Positions 11,715 to 23,869 are shown, numbered from the stretch's first letter. The stretch: 64,000 bases of DNA from Portulaca oleracea (GCA_029582165.1 CM055874.1:43965883-44029882); one strand, 5' to 3'. Program-made: numbers and translations. The notes: generated by a model from the sequence alone, not told the origin.

Positions 11715-12739
11715 AATGATGTACTACAGTTTACCCAGGTGTTGATATGAATGGGTTTAAGTTAAGTTGTAATTCATGCTTAATAACATGAAAATTTTAT
11801 ATGTACTTTGATTTCATTTAAGTTTTTTTTGGCTGTCTATTGCATAATAATGCAAGAGGTAGATGTGGTGATGAATGCAACTTCTTTCTCAAGGACTCAT
11901 ATGTCATATCTTATATAAACTAAGCCAACATTGTGATATTTAAGATAAGACAAAATCTATTATGTATTATATCACACATCATCCCCTCTTATTATATAAC
12001 TGATGGGTTAAACTAAAGAATGGATTCCTTTTCTACTCATTTAGGGTTTTGAGAAATTATTTAGCCAATCGGTAGATGTATAGACAAAGAAAATTTGGAA
12101 TTCCATGCCACAAGTGTGCTCAGTTGAGCTTGTCTGGCATGGTTCTCAAACATGTGTTGTCTGACTACTGAATTTACACAAGAATTACAGAGGATATTCT
12201 CCAATATGTCTTCTTGAATAGCTTTCTACAACTAGTCATCAAACTTTTCATCGCTTATCTTGTCAAAGGAGCATCATTGTATAAAGAGATAGTGCCCAAC
12301 CAAACTCCTTGTAAATATTTTGTTAAAGAATTTGGCTTTAGTTGATGTAGCGTGCTCTCACGTTCATTTGCAAGTGTGTCTTGGAAATCTCGAAAACCTT
12401 TTTATGTTTGAATTTCAGTAAGGGAGTTTACTTTCTTCACAATCTTTAGTATCCAATATGTTGGCTCCTAATCAAAAGAATTTATCATTTTGCACTTGTT
12501 CCATTAGACTGACTGTTAACTTTGATGGAAGTTACGAACGGTTTTCATGTTCTCATGGTCTCCAAGGGTTTGAAAACCACCCAAGAGTCCTCTCCAAGAA
12601 CGATTATTCCCCCTTGGTTTAGCCACTGGGCTCTTTGCTTTGAATATCTTCAATAGCGAAATACCCAACATAGGCTATCCAAGCTGCTGAATGCCTTGAG
12701 TTTTGGATACACGAAAACTTATGTCTAGGTTGATTATGC
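11715..12739. other. Intergenic, no gene seen
   Basis: The start contains the presumed CYSTM 3'UTR. Scattered short matches to retroelement-like text occur (12400-12720) but no domain can be named. Confidence 0.4.
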
Positions 12740-12900
12740 GGGTGTTTGGCAACCAGTTGTTAGCTATTGGTTGTTTTAGTTGTTAGCTATTTTGTTAATT
12801 GTTTAACTTTTGGTTGTTTTGTTAGATGTTTTTCTGAGTTGTTTGTATTAGTTGTTTTTGTAAGGAGTGTTTGGTAGAACTAGTTGTTTGTAATAAGACT
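12740..12900 (+). mobile_element. Fragment of a hAT-like MITE
   Basis: GGGTGTTTGGCAACCAG followed by repeated GTTGTTAGCTATT resembles the left half of the element at 31584-31913. No right end was found, so this is a truncated copy. Confidence 0.5.
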
Positions 12901-13399
12901 TTTTGCTTGAATTCCAATTGCATCCTAGTGTTATTTTTAATATTTTCTAACATTGTGATTTTTTTATTTATTGTTAGGTTTTCCCTCCATATTTGTGTCA
13001 CTAACAAATAATTACTGCATATAATACTTGTTTTAATATGCTAATAACTAAAATTATTCATTAATTAACAAATTTCTTGAGTAAAACTAAAATTTTTATA
13101 TCAATTTAATTTTACTATATAATGTTGATATTTTATACATTATTAGGAAAAATCACAACATTCTAACACAAAATTTGCATGCATAATCAAAAAGTAAACC
13201 CTACAAAGATATAAGTAAACTACCACATATGGCATTAACATAACCCAGTCTTCTACACCATTATTGTGTTGAGCTTGAAAATATTTATGGGTGCTTTGAG
13301 CTTTTCTTAGGATGTTGATTAATGCATCACTATTATCTAAGAGACACACCTCTGTAATAATTATCCATTTTCAAAAAGTACATTGTTCTAGGGCCTGCA

Positions 13400-15049
13400 G
13401 CCCGGAAGGCACAGTCCCCCACGGAGTGTCGAGATCGACGTACGGTTGTTTATACTTTCTAGGGTGCTTTTTAATTATTTTAAACACAAATATCAATTTT
13501 ATCAAAATTTATTTCATGTGGCGAAAACCTCATATTTAACCAACTAATTTTTCTTAACAATCCCGAGAATCTACGAGTCACCCCAACATCGGATCACCCA
13601 AGACTTCCCAGGTTGAGATTTTGACGGATCCCTAGCCCAGTAAGACCTTGGGTTTGACCCAAAATTGAGTGTATGGCCTGTTGGGGGTCAAAAAAGTGCT
13701 CAAACCTATCCCACTGATTTGGGATCCGCGAGGATCACAAGACAATGAGACTTGGTGATCCACCATCTGACCTCAAACAGTCCTCTCGTGAGTTGTATGA
13801 AGGAATCCGTGAGGATTCCTGAACAGTGAGCGCCCCGATTCACCTTACCTGTCAAATATTCGCCAAAGATCATAAAAAAAATAACTAGGTTAAATTTAAG
13901 GACAACAACGTGCATGAAATAAAATGGAGTCGCGAGCCAATTTTATGAAAATGACAAAACCAAGAGAGAACTCCTCGATCTACGAACCAGAAACGGGCTC
14001 AAGGGTAAAAGTACGAGTATGGGAGGGTTGCTCCTACACCGTCCACCAAAGAGACCTTTACTTCATCGGGTTTTTATGTAAAAAAAGAGGGAAAGCAAAG
14101 TTGTCACAAAATCTTGAAATTAATGCAAGCAAAACGAACGTGAACTTGACAACACAAATAAGTACCTTTAAAAAAAATTACAGCAGGCAAGGGCAATACG
14201 GACTACATTGTTACAAATGAAAGAGAAAATACATAAGAGATTATTATTGACTCTTTCATTGAACCCAACCCGTAGCCGAGATAGCTGAATCCACGGGGCA
14301 CCCCAGTTTAATCGTGCACCCGGTTCCAGAGTTGCTTCTACAATGGAATCCGCGGGGCACCCAACTCATCAAATCCACGAGGAACCCTAAGTGAGATATT
14401 ACCCGAATGTGATTTTGTGCTTGCAGGATAGTGGATCCCTATAGTGAAAAAATCGTCCCCAAAATGAGGCATCTTACCCTTTTTATAATCATCCTAAGGA
14501 AGCAGTTTCTAGCCTCTTGACCATGGAACCCGCAAGGACCCTTCAGTGGAGATAAGGCGATTTCGACTTGCGGTTGAGAAATGGTCATGGATACCGTGGA
14601 ATCCATGAGGATCAATAGTGGCCCGGGGTGGTTTTCCTTTGACTTGCAGTTACCAACAGTTGAAGATCCGCGAGGGGCGAACCTTCAAATATGCGAGGAG
14701 CCCCTTGGAAGAAACTGATGCGGAGCAGTTTATTTGCAGTTTAAGAAAACTGCCACGACCACCCTTGGGATCCGCAAGGACCCCTTAATGGTCCGGGTTG
14801 GTTTCCTGACTGGTGGTTATCCGTGTTGACTGCTGACTAGCGGTTGAGAGCAATTGCTTGACTTGTTGACTTGGTTGGATCCGTAAGGAACCCCCACAAC
14901 TAGGTTGGTGAAAGACATATTATTGGATCCGTGAAGAACCTCGTCTGGGCCAACTTGAATCCACCAGGAACCTCGAGTTGGGCCCGACCATTGATATGCT
15001 TGGATCGATGAGGATTTATAAAGTTGAGATCCGCGGGATACCCAATTTA
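13400..15049 (+). mobile_element. Unclassified retroelement-like segment with GATCC-GYGA-GGATC motifs
   Basis: No coding domain is recognised. The segment 13920-14060 (GAGTCGCGAGCCAATTTTAT, CGGGTAAAAGTACGAGTATG) has the look of plant LTR sequence. From 13722 to 15042 a 15-18-base motif, consensus GGATCCGYGAGGANCC, recurs about a dozen times at irregular spacing (13722, 13802, 14286, 14344, 14371, 14525, 14598, 14662, 14768, 14877, 14925, 14957, 15027). It abuts the truncated 5' LTR of the copia element. Function and family are unknown. Confidence 0.45.
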
Positions 15050-15504
15050 GGGCAATCACATGGAAATATAATATTACTTTGGAATATAATATCAAATTAT
15101 TAGGAAACACATGTTTTTGGAAAGTTAATATTATTATTAACCACAATATTATGTTGTAGTCTTGACTATAAATAGGACCTAGGTGTTAGGTTTATTTGCA
15201 TAGCAATTGAGAGTGTTTCATCTTATACCACAAGAGATTGACCTGTAATCTCTGTGTCCCTGAGGGAGTTGTGTGAGGCTCATCTGTGAGTGTTGAGTTC
15301 TCAGGTTGTAACTTTAGGGAGGTTGTGAGAGATTATGGAGGTTTGGGAATCTCTAAAATACTGTTGTAATCCTCTAATAGTGCATCGTTCGTGGTTTTTT
15401 TCCCGATTTGGGTTTTTCCACGTTAATTCTTTGTGTTGAATCTTTATTTATTTTTCGCCCTTTATTATTGTTTGTCTGCTAATTACGCCCTGAGAATCCT
15501 AACA
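15050..15504 (+). repeat. 5' LTR (truncated) of Ty1/copia element
   Basis: Matches 17290-17747 with about 20 substitutions by hand count over 455 bp and ends in CCTAACA. The first roughly 177 bp present in the 3' LTR are missing and replaced by the motif-rich segment upstream. A TATA-like CTATAAATAGG lies at about 15165-15175. Confidence 0.88.
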
Positions 15505-17112
15505 AGTGGTATCACAGCTTTGGTTGGAGCGTGGTTGATCTGCAGACTGAGAAGCAATGGTGGGCGCTATTATGAAGATTCCGGAGTTCGATGGGAAAGA
15601 CTACGCATGGTGGAGGATGCGCGTTGAGGATGTGCTCCGCCAGCAAAGGTTGCATCTTGCGATGGGTGATAAGCCAAAAGAGATGGAACAGAAGGATTGG
15701 GAAGAGCTTGATGGTCAGGCATTCAGTACGGTCAGGCTGACGCTAACTCGGAACGTAGCTTTCAACGTCAATGATAAGAAAACGACGAAAGATCTGCTCG
15801 AGGCCTTGCAAAACACATATGAGAAACCTTCAGTGGTGAACAAGGTATATGTGTTACGTCGTTTGTTTGAATTTAAGATGCATGGGTCTGGTGATACGCA
15901 TGATAGTATGAATGATTTGAATATGATACTATCAAAATTAACCTCTATGGGATTTAAGTTCGACGATGAGATGAATGCTAATATACTATTGGCTACCCTA
16001 CCTAAGTCTTGGGAAAATTTCGTGACTTCTGTAACTTCTTCAACTAAGAAGGATGAGAAATTGAAGTTTGGGGAAATTAGAGACTTGGTCCTGATTTGAA
16101 AGTATTCGTAGGAAAGATTATGAAGTGTCTGAGTCTTCGGGGGATGCTTTGACTGTCAGGGGTAGGAGGAATAGTGGGAGGTCGGGTCGGGGTCGATCAA
16201 AATCTAGAGGTCGAAACATGGAGCAAGTGTTGTGTTGGAACTGTGGTGATAGAGGTCATTTTCGTAGGAATTGTCCCAAACCTAAAAAGAGCAGCCATAA
16301 TGACCAGGACTCTGTATATTTTGTTGAGGATTTTGGTGATGCCCTAACTGTTAGTGTTGACAAGTCATAAGGGGGTTGGGTGATAGATTCGGGTGCTTCG
16401 TTTCACTCTTCGTCTAGCAAAGAGGCCTTTAGCAATTTTGTGAGTGAGAGGTTTGCAGGTTTAGGCTTGCAAACGGTCACAACCTAAAGGTGCTAGGAAG
16501 AGGTGATGTGAACATTAAAACTTCTAAGGGTGGAACTTGGAGGTTGAAGAATGTTCGGTATGTCCCGGGTCCAACCAAGAACCTTGTATCTGTGAGTCAA
16601 CTGGATGAGGAGGGGTTCACGACGAGATTTGAAGATTGTCATTGGAGGTTAACGAAAGGATCTCTGATAATTGCAAATGGCAGGAAAGAGGGGAAGCTAT
16701 ATTCTGTCATTGATAACTCTAACATGTCGATTCATGCTCGTCAAAGGCGTGTTAGCTTCTCTGATGAGAGAAGGGTACCAGAAACGAGGAGGTTTCCGGT
16801 CGAGGCTACGGGAACGTACGGTCAGCAGAGGAATGCATCTAACTTGCATGGGAATTCGACAAGTTCAACACGAGGTAAAATCCCAATCCAAAATTCCCCT
16901 AAGTTGTTGAAGATGATGCGTATGTCGAAGTTGCAGGGGCGAGATCAGTTCAAGTGGGAGCCTGTTGCAAAAAGAGGAGTTGATGGGAGGTCAACTGGGA
17001 CCTTTGTTGATCTTTGTTGAACAAGATCGAGATGGATGTACCAGAGGATTCGAGGACGAGTGGTGGTGGCGATAAACGACAAAGGCTACAATTTGGTCTC
17101 CAAGTGCGAGAT
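15505..17112 (+). mobile_element. Internally deleted Ty1/copia retrotransposon body
   Basis: The PBS TGGTATCACAGCT follows the 5' LTR at 15507. Gag begins at 15557 (MVGAIMKIPEFDGKDYAWW) and runs 180 aa to a stop at 16097-16099 (UBN2-type copia gag). After a break, 16125-16370 holds a basic stretch and a perfect CCHC knuckle C-W-N-C-G-D-R-G-H-F-R-R-N-C. A TAA then interrupts the protease, whose DSGAS active site is at about 16388. The pre-integrase region (NVRYVPGPTKNLVSVSQLDE) follows at 16490-16720. Integrase core, reverse transcriptase and RNase H are absent; a polypurine-like AAGTGCGAGAT leads straight into the 3' LTR. The element is therefore non-autonomous, and gag-pro is broken by stops. 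Confidence 0.88.
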
Positions 17113-17747
17113 TGTTGGGTTAATTGTGTGGATCCCAAATTATTATTTTGGTGGGATGAATTTTGGAAAGCCAAAATTATGCTTGGTGGACAAGTTTCAT
17201 ATAATATTGAAGATCTTCCAAGATTGTGTTCATTAAGGAAAGATATTATATAAAGTGGAAAATATTGTATTTGTTACCAAATTGTGATGGGGCAATCACA
17301 TGGAAATATAATATTACTTTGGAATATAGTATCAAATTATTAGGAAACACATATTTTTGGAAAGTTAATATTATTATTAACCACAATATTATGTTGTAGT
17401 CTTGACTATAAATAGGACCTAGGTGTTAGGTTTATTTGCATAGCAATTGAGAGTGTTTCATCTTATACCACAAGAGATTGACATGTAATCTCTGTGTCCC
17501 TGAGGGAGTTGTGTGAGGCTCATCTGTGGGTGTTGAGTTCTCAGATTGTAAGTCTAGGGAGTTTCTGAGAGATTGTGGAGGTCTGGGAATCTCTGAAACA
17601 CTGTTGTAATCCTCTGATAGTGTATCGTTCGTGGTTTTTTTTTTCCCGGTTTGGGTTTTTCCATGTTAATTCCTTGTGTTGAATCTTTATTTATTTTTCG
17701 CCCTTTATTATTGTTTGTCTGCTAACTATGCCCTGAGAATCCTAACA
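17113..17747 (+). repeat. 3' LTR of Ty1/copia element (complete)
   Basis: Starts TGTTGGG and ends CCTAACA, the inverted TG..CA ends of a copia LTR, 635 bp long. The start is fixed by the adjoining polypurine-like tract, not by the shorter 5' copy. The 622-bp solo LTR at 48090-48711 has matching ends in reverse orientation and similar interior text, so the two are likely the same family. Confidence 0.85.
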
Positions 17748-18289
17748 GAGAAGAAGAAGAAGAAAAAGATGATGATGATGATGATGACGTTGCAGAAGGG
17801 GAGATTTAAAAAACAACCCTGATACATTAAAGAGGTAGGAGGGTCATTTTTATTTCATAATTTCTCAGCCATCACTTCTGCCAAAAAATACTAATTCACC
17901 AGAATGTATCCCAAGACTAGTTTCCAAAAAACTCAAGGGGTATTTTATCATATTTTAAAATATAGAGCTCTAGTACTAGTTTCCACAATACATAAAGGAT
18001 CTTCAAGAAATTATTTGCATGTATGGTATAGACTAACACATATACATCCATGGCTAGGATTGCAAACTATAAGGATTTTTGTAACTCTAGTCACTATGTA
18101 TAATTGAATTCACTGCATGGGTATCAAAACTGTTTTTTTTTTTTTAAATGGTGAATTCTAAGATGAAGGATGTACAAAACAAATTGAGGACTTTGTATTC
18201 AAGGGTGAAGAAAATAAAATTTGAAACTTATCAAGTCCATGTTTGGTTTTAAACAAGCACTAATGAATGAAATTAAAAGTTTTATAAAG
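17748..18289. other. Intergenic DNA
   Basis: An (GAA)n/(GAT)n purine-rich run at 17750-17790 reads as acidic codons but has no usable frame. The remainder has no supported gene. Confidence 0.4.
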
Positions 18290-19080
18290 TAGGGCATTCT
18301 TTTAACTATGTGATCAATGAATCTGATGTAACTAATGTGTATACTCTAAGTTAGAAAATGGAAAGGAAGTGATCATTTGTTTATACATTGATGACATGTT
18401 GATCTTTAATGAAGCAAGTTGAGAAAACTAAGAGTTTTATCCCTTGATATTTCCATAAAAGGTATGGGGGATGGGGATGTTATTTTGGGCATTAAAATAT
18501 TATTAGATATAAGGATGGGACAAGTCTAACAAAATCTCATTACACTAAGAAAGTAGTGTAGAGATTCACGTATAAGGATTGTTTTTCGGTATCAACACCT
18601 TGTTCAAATTGGAAGTTGAATTGGAATAATGGTATGGCTATATGCCAAATTGAGCATGTAAGGGTCATTGACAGCTTGACGTATATCATGACACATACTA
18701 GATTAGACATTGTATATAATTTTTGATACTTAAGTATGTACTCCAGTAACCCAAGTAAATATTATTAGCATCCAATTCATATAGTCATGGAGTACCTTAA
18801 ATAAACCCAAAACTATGACTTTCATTATCCAAGAAAACCTTCAAGATTAGAAGGATATTCAAATGCAAGTTGGATTAATGGATAGAAATAATTATTCCTC
18901 TACATTGAGTTGGGTCTTTCTTCTTGGTAAAGATGTAGTTTCTTAGGCTTATAAGAAACAAATTTGAATAATGAATCCCATCATGGTTGCCACAAATGCG
19001 GTTTTACTAAGAGCTTCGACTACTTTGCTAAGTTTTCTCAAGTAACAAGACTGTGTTCAAGGAAGAAAAGACAAGGAGAT
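18290..19080 (+). pseudogene. Ty1/copia reverse transcriptase / RNase H fragment
   Basis: Conceptual frames on the plus strand give FVYIDDMLIF (the YxDD box of reverse transcriptase, about 18375-18405), VILGIKI, KSHYTKKV, YKDCFSVSTPCS, DSLTYIMTHTRLDIVYN and, in the RNase H part, LEGYSNASWING and LSWVFLLG. This order is that of copia pol C-terminus. Stops and frameshifts break it throughout. It is not obviously the missing part of the element at 15-17.7 kb because it lies outside that element's 3' LTR. Confidence 0.8.
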
Positions 19081-19409
19081 GCTCGATGACCCACAATACC
19101 TGACTATAACATAAGGAGACCATAATCAAGAAACACAACACACATATATATCAATGTTATTATGTTCAAGAAAGATACTCTAAGAGTAAGAGGACATCAA
19201 TAACCAACAATGGATGATTTTGGCATTGATCGAATGATTCTTTCAATTGTTAACAACCTATGTATATACTAGCCTTAGTTTCCAACCACATGTGTAACTA
19301 ACTACTACATTAGCTAACAACCCAACTGACTTTGTTACGAATTTTCTAGCTTTTATTATAGAGTAACAAGGCAATGTAAGTTATACTACATCTACTATGC
19401 AAATTAAAC

Positions 19410-20855
19410 AAACTTTTTGTTTTGAGCAAAAGTGAGGTGTTGTATTAAGCTTCTTGAGCTAAATCATCTTGTATCTTACAGATTATAGATTCAGGCCCCC
19501 ATTTGTCTACACTCTGGTGTGGTTACACGAAGTTTCAACTTAGGCTGCTTCATGAGTCGCCTTATTTATATCTCTAGTAACAAAAGCAAAACCACATTCC
19601 TAAAACTTTCCACCAATTTGTAGTAATCTCTTAAGACCGTGTCTGTGTAGTTCCTTCCTTGTTTTTTGCCTTACAGATCTAGTGCCACTATTTTGACAGT
19701 CCATTTCCACCACTACATCTTGGAGCCCCAGTGAGTTGCAATTTGGAGCCCAAATATTGTTGTACTTGCCTAAGCTACCTCAGAATCTTACCTCGCTTGG
19801 ATTCTTGTACTTGCAATTGTTATGCACTGTCCTTCATGGTTGCGGAAGACTGCTCCTAATCCCCTCTAATTTTGGAACGGTAAGGCAACATCCACGTTGA
19901 TTTGGATTGCGCCCATGTTTGGTGCTTTCCATATCTCAGATCTCCTTTTTTCGATGCTTTGGCTTTCCTCTTCAGTTTGTGATAACAGCAGTGTTCTCCA
20001 ACAGTCTACTGCTCTTTTTATTGTGTCTGCCACTGTCCACCTCCTCTTTTTCAAAAGCCCATGCATTGCGCCTCTTCCATAGCTTCCATATGAGTTTCAT
20101 GTATAGACCTCTAACCTCGTCGTCTACCTTTTTGAACTCTTCGGCGAAAAACAAGTGGGATGCAACTGGTGCTCCATTGCAAATTCGGATTCCATGTAGA
20201 GCCTTCCTATTTAGCACATCAACAATTAATGCAAACAGATATTCAGAGCATGGAATAAACAAATAAGGTGATAGCGGGTCACCCTGTCTCAACCCCCGAT
20301 GCGATTTGAACCATTTGGTTGGTTTGCCATTCACTAGGACAGCGAAAAAGACCGTGGTTACGCAGCGCATTATTAGATTCGTCCATCTTTCATAGAAACT
20401 CATTCGTCTCAACACCTTCTTCAAAAACCCCCCATTCCTCCTGATCATACGCCTTGCTCATGTCTAGTTTTAAAGCCATAAATCATTCCCCCCCCCCCTC
20501 TTCTCTTCCTCTTCTTCAAGCAGTGGAAGTGTTCAAAAGCCACCTGCACATTATCTGTGATCATTCTACTGGGTATGAAAGCGCTTTGTGATTCATGGAC
20601 TATGCTCGGCAGAATCTCCTTCAGTCGGTTTACTATCGCCTTTGAAACTATCTTGTAGATGGTGTTGCATAAACTAATTGGTCGGAATTCCTTGGGACTC
20701 TTCACTGTTTTCAGCTTCGGAATCAACACACTGTAGGTTTTGTTGAAATCGTCCAGATTTGCCCCATTGTTCAGAATGTCTAGCACCACTGTGGTTATAT
20801 CATCTCCTATGATCTGCCAATAGAGTTGGAAAAAATTAAACAACTTCACCACCAT
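19410..20855 (-). pseudogene. LINE (L1-type) remnant: RT and RNase H pieces
   Basis: Minus-strand frame 20445-20855 carries non-LTR reverse transcriptase blocks (VLIPKLKTVKSPKEFRPISL, YKIVSKAIVNRLK, ESQSAFIPSRMITDN). After a frameshift, 19972-20448 continues with RGLRQGDPLSPYLF and SHLFFAEE. The catalytic F/Y-A-D-D box reads F-A-E-E, so it is dead. The text then jumps to a late segment (LWKRRNAWAFEKE) and, at 19866-19910, an RNase H start (GAIQINVDVA), so the zinc-binding region is deleted. It is a 5'-truncated, internally deleted copy. Confidence 0.88.
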
Positions 20856-21304
20856 GTAACTCTACCATTGAATTAAAGTGCTAGAAAATTTAAGGTAGTG
20901 TAATAAAATAAAATATCTCCAAAATTTAAATTGTTAAGTGTATGAAGAAAGTTAGGATTATTGGGCATATGATGATCCAAAATTAAAAGAATCAATTTTT
21001 TTTTGAGGCAAGAATCACAATGAATTTAAGGGGAGAGTTTGGAAGTAGAAAATACAAATATTATATGCCGCAAGCTTAAATAAATATTTGAGTTAGGAGT
21101 ACATAATTTAATCCACTATATAATTAAGTTCTCTTAGATCTTTTAAACTAAAATATATTATATGTCGGTAGGGTACAAATTTAGCATCTTAATATATCTG
21201 AGGTTGTTTTTGTATTTTGTTGTATCTATAATTTATTGAGTTGTGCACTCATTATACCCAACTAGCAAGGAAAATGAAAATAACACAAAAAACATCAAAA
21301 GGTT
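20856..21304. other. AT-rich intergenic DNA
   Basis: No gene. It holds the left flank of the terminal-inverted-repeat element that begins at about 21305. Confidence 0.4.
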
Positions 21305-22743
21305 GCTGGGGAGTACCACCTATTTTGCGAAAACTACTTTTTGGGATCATATTCCTAGAATGTATTTTTGGGTGAATTATGTGTTTACAATATTTATTAT
21401 TTGGAGACAATCTGGTGAGCACTAATTGGAATCTAATGAGAAGTGTAAAATTAAAAGCTTGCACTTAGCATTCAATAGTCACTTTATGCACTTTTTTTTT
21501 CTTGTTCTTTTATTTCTTATTTAAGCACAACTCCATCTTCTTTTCATTACTCACAACCACCTAGAACACTGTTACCGCTAACAAGTCACCACAAGAACCA
21601 GCAACAAGGGATTGTCGCCATAAAAACATCACCCAGTCCCATCGCAAACACCACCATACCAACCCCAAATCATTTCAACCGGAATCACACCCAGATAAAC
21701 AACCCACCTCACTCACCCTATGATCATCTTAGATTGGGGACCATTACTAGTGATACCCATTATCACCAAACACCCCAATTTCACTACTACCACCAACATC
21801 CACCGGAGAATACCGGCCAATAAGAGGGACCAAAACGACCGTCAAATACCACACCTAACTGATTAGTCTCACGGTAAATACATTTTTGAGAAACCCAATC
21901 CGATCCAGTCGTGTGATCGGTGACCACTACAATCCCTCTGCCGTTGCCTTGATATCAACGAACTTATTATCGCCCCAAACGCCATCACCAATCACCCTTT
22001 TCAATTTTATCATCTGCTTCTAATCCTCTTCTATTAGAGCATTCCCAACAAAGTGTGAAAATAATGGGAGAATAGTGGAAGGATCCCACATGAGAGTGGA
22101 AGAATAATGAGTATAAATTTATCTCTCCTCTTTTTTTCCTTCCTTTCTCTCCCCTCTTTCTCTCTCTTCTTTTCCTTTCTCTTTCTATCTCTCTCTTCCC
22201 TTGCCACTCCCTCCTCACACGGCAGTCTCCACGTTAGTCGTGGGAGAATTGCTGTGAAATTTTCACACGCCAGTCTCCACATTATCCTATCCAATAAAAA
22301 AATGACACATCACCCACCTCCCACTCCTTTCACACGTTGGTGCTGATGCTCTTATGGGTGAAGAATAACAAAAAAAAGAAAGTGGATGGTGGCGGTATTT
22401 GGCCTTTGAGTTTTTCGTGTATTACATCAAAATGGGGAAGCGAATTGAAGACTTGCCTTTGAAGTTTCAATGAAAACAACCAAACTTATAGCTTCAATGG
22501 CAGTAACCTGCTTACAACTCTGTGTGTGTGTGTATGTGTGTGTGCGCGCGTGTGTGAGGTACACCTTAAATAAGAAAAATAAAGGCAAGTTTTGTAATTT
22601 TACCACTTCTTGTCGGATTTCAATTAGTATTCACCAAACTGTCCCAGATAATAGATATTGTAAAACATTGTTCATCCAAAAATACATTCTAAGAATATGG
22701 CTTCCAAAAACTAATTTCCGCAAAAAAGATAGTATCTCCTAGC
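21305..22743. mobile_element. Non-autonomous Mutator-like element with ~150-bp terminal inverted repeats
   Basis: The left arm 21305-21455 and the reverse complement of 22590-22743 align over about 150 bp. Shared blocks include TAGAATGTATTTTTGG, TTTACAATAT, TGGTGA and AGAAGTG. The ends read GGGGAGTACCA and AGGAGATACTA. Long TIRs and a non-coding 1.1-kb interior fit a MULE derivative. No clean 9-bp target duplication could be read, so the superfamily is inferred. The interior (21530-22030) looks like leader or gene-fragment DNA but has no nameable protein, and it carries a Tourist MITE. Confidence 0.65.
22037..22351. mobile_element. Tourist-like (PIF/Harbinger) MITE
   Basis: The 315-bp element is flanked by a perfect TTA duplication (22034-22036 and 22352-22354). 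TIRs start GAGCATT..CAACAAAGTGTGAAA on the left and, reverse-complemented, GAGCATCAGCACCAACGTGTG on the right. A long pyrimidine tract (22120-22205) fills part of the interior. It is nested inside the Mutator-like element. Confidence 0.82.
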
Positions 22744-22981
22744 TTTTTTTTAGAAAAAACGTACATAACATGTACAATATTCGCCTATTGTAATTTGTAA
22801 GATTATGCACTTATTAATTCTCATTTTTAAATTCTCAATTATATGTTGGACATCTTGTAAAGTAAAAAAGGGGAAAAAAATATGGCTCTTTCAAGAGGGT
22901 AAAGCACTTCTATCCTCTCGCTCCTTACACACTAGTCATATATGCAAAACACATTAATATCTTTCCTTAAAATTATTTTTA

Positions 22982-23070
22982 TACATATACATACATACAT
23001 ACATACATACATACATACATACATGCATGCATGCATGCATGCATGTATGTATGTATGTATCTGTGTGTGT
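22982..23070. repeat. Palindromic tetranucleotide microsatellite (CATA)n(GCAT)n(GTAT)n
   Basis: About ten ACAT units run into GCAT units and then into GTAT units, so the array is its own reverse complement and could form a hairpin. It is followed directly by (TG)n(GC)n. Confidence 0.9.
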
Positions 23071-23236
23071 GAGCGCGCGCACTAGTCTTTTATCAATGTC
23101 CAGATACTCGTATGTAAGTAATGATTATAATACTTTTTGAATGCTAATCTGTGTGTGTGAGCGCGCGCACTAGTCTTTTATCAATGTCAAAATACTTGTA
23201 TGTACGTAATGATTATAATACTTTTTGAATGCTAAG
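23060..23236. repeat. Tandem duplication of an ~88-bp unit
   Basis: The unit starting CTGTGTGTGTGAGCGCGCGC and ending TTTTTGAATGCTAA occurs twice in a row (about 23060-23147 and 23148-23235) with only a few differences (for example CCAGATACTCG versus AAAATACTTG). Confidence 0.88.
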
Positions 23237-23673
23237 ATTTTGTTAAGAATGTGATGTGTGTATCTTGGTGTATAATTACTATAGTACTTTTGGGGACATA
23301 TTATATACAGATTATATAAGTACAAAAATTTATAGTGTATTTTCATGTCTATATTTAGTGTTCTTCTGTTAGAGAATTAGTGTGCTTATCTTAGACAATT
23401 ACTTTACATTGCGTATAAGTTCAGTGTGCTAAGAAACCAACTATGATTTGAAAAAAAATAAAATAAATCATGCAAAATTGTCATCATAATCAGGTTGGTT
23501 GTCATTGTTTTTTCCCCCACGATTTTAGTGTGTTTTATGTGTTGTTGTTAGAGTGTTTTGCTAAATATATTAGTGAGCTTTGAGAAAGATATTATTGTGC
23601 TTTGAATGTTTGAATTAGTCTACTTAGGTAAAAGGACAAAAGTCATAGATCCTTTTGGGTAGACCATACGATA
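23237..23673. other. AT-rich intergenic DNA
   Basis: Left flank of the Helitron; no gene recognised. Confidence 0.4.
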
Positions 23674-23830
23674 TCTATACTTATCTATACTTACTTATAA
23701 ATCTATACTTACTTATAAAAGGAGCTAAGGATCACCATTGTCCCAAATATTGAATTCCTTTTTTACCCCTATTCTTTATCATAAATTGCCATTGCACAAT
23801 AATTCATCAAAATTATCAAGTATAAACTAC

Positions 23831-23833
23831 TAC

Positions 23834-23869
<36 letters not shown>
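23831..23869. repeat. (ATT)n microsatellite
   Basis: About 13 ATT units inside the Helitron, near its 5' end. Confidence 0.95.

Noticed and set aside
15050..17747. The motif-rich segment 13679-15049 as part of a longer 5' LTR starting TGTTGGGG at 13679
   Set aside because: The complete 3' LTR starts TGTTGGGT at 17113 and shares no sequence with this segment, so the 5' LTR is better read as truncated at 15050.
22107..22346. Ser/Leu-rich 79-aa frame
   Set aside because: Translation of the pyrimidine tract of the Tourist MITE.
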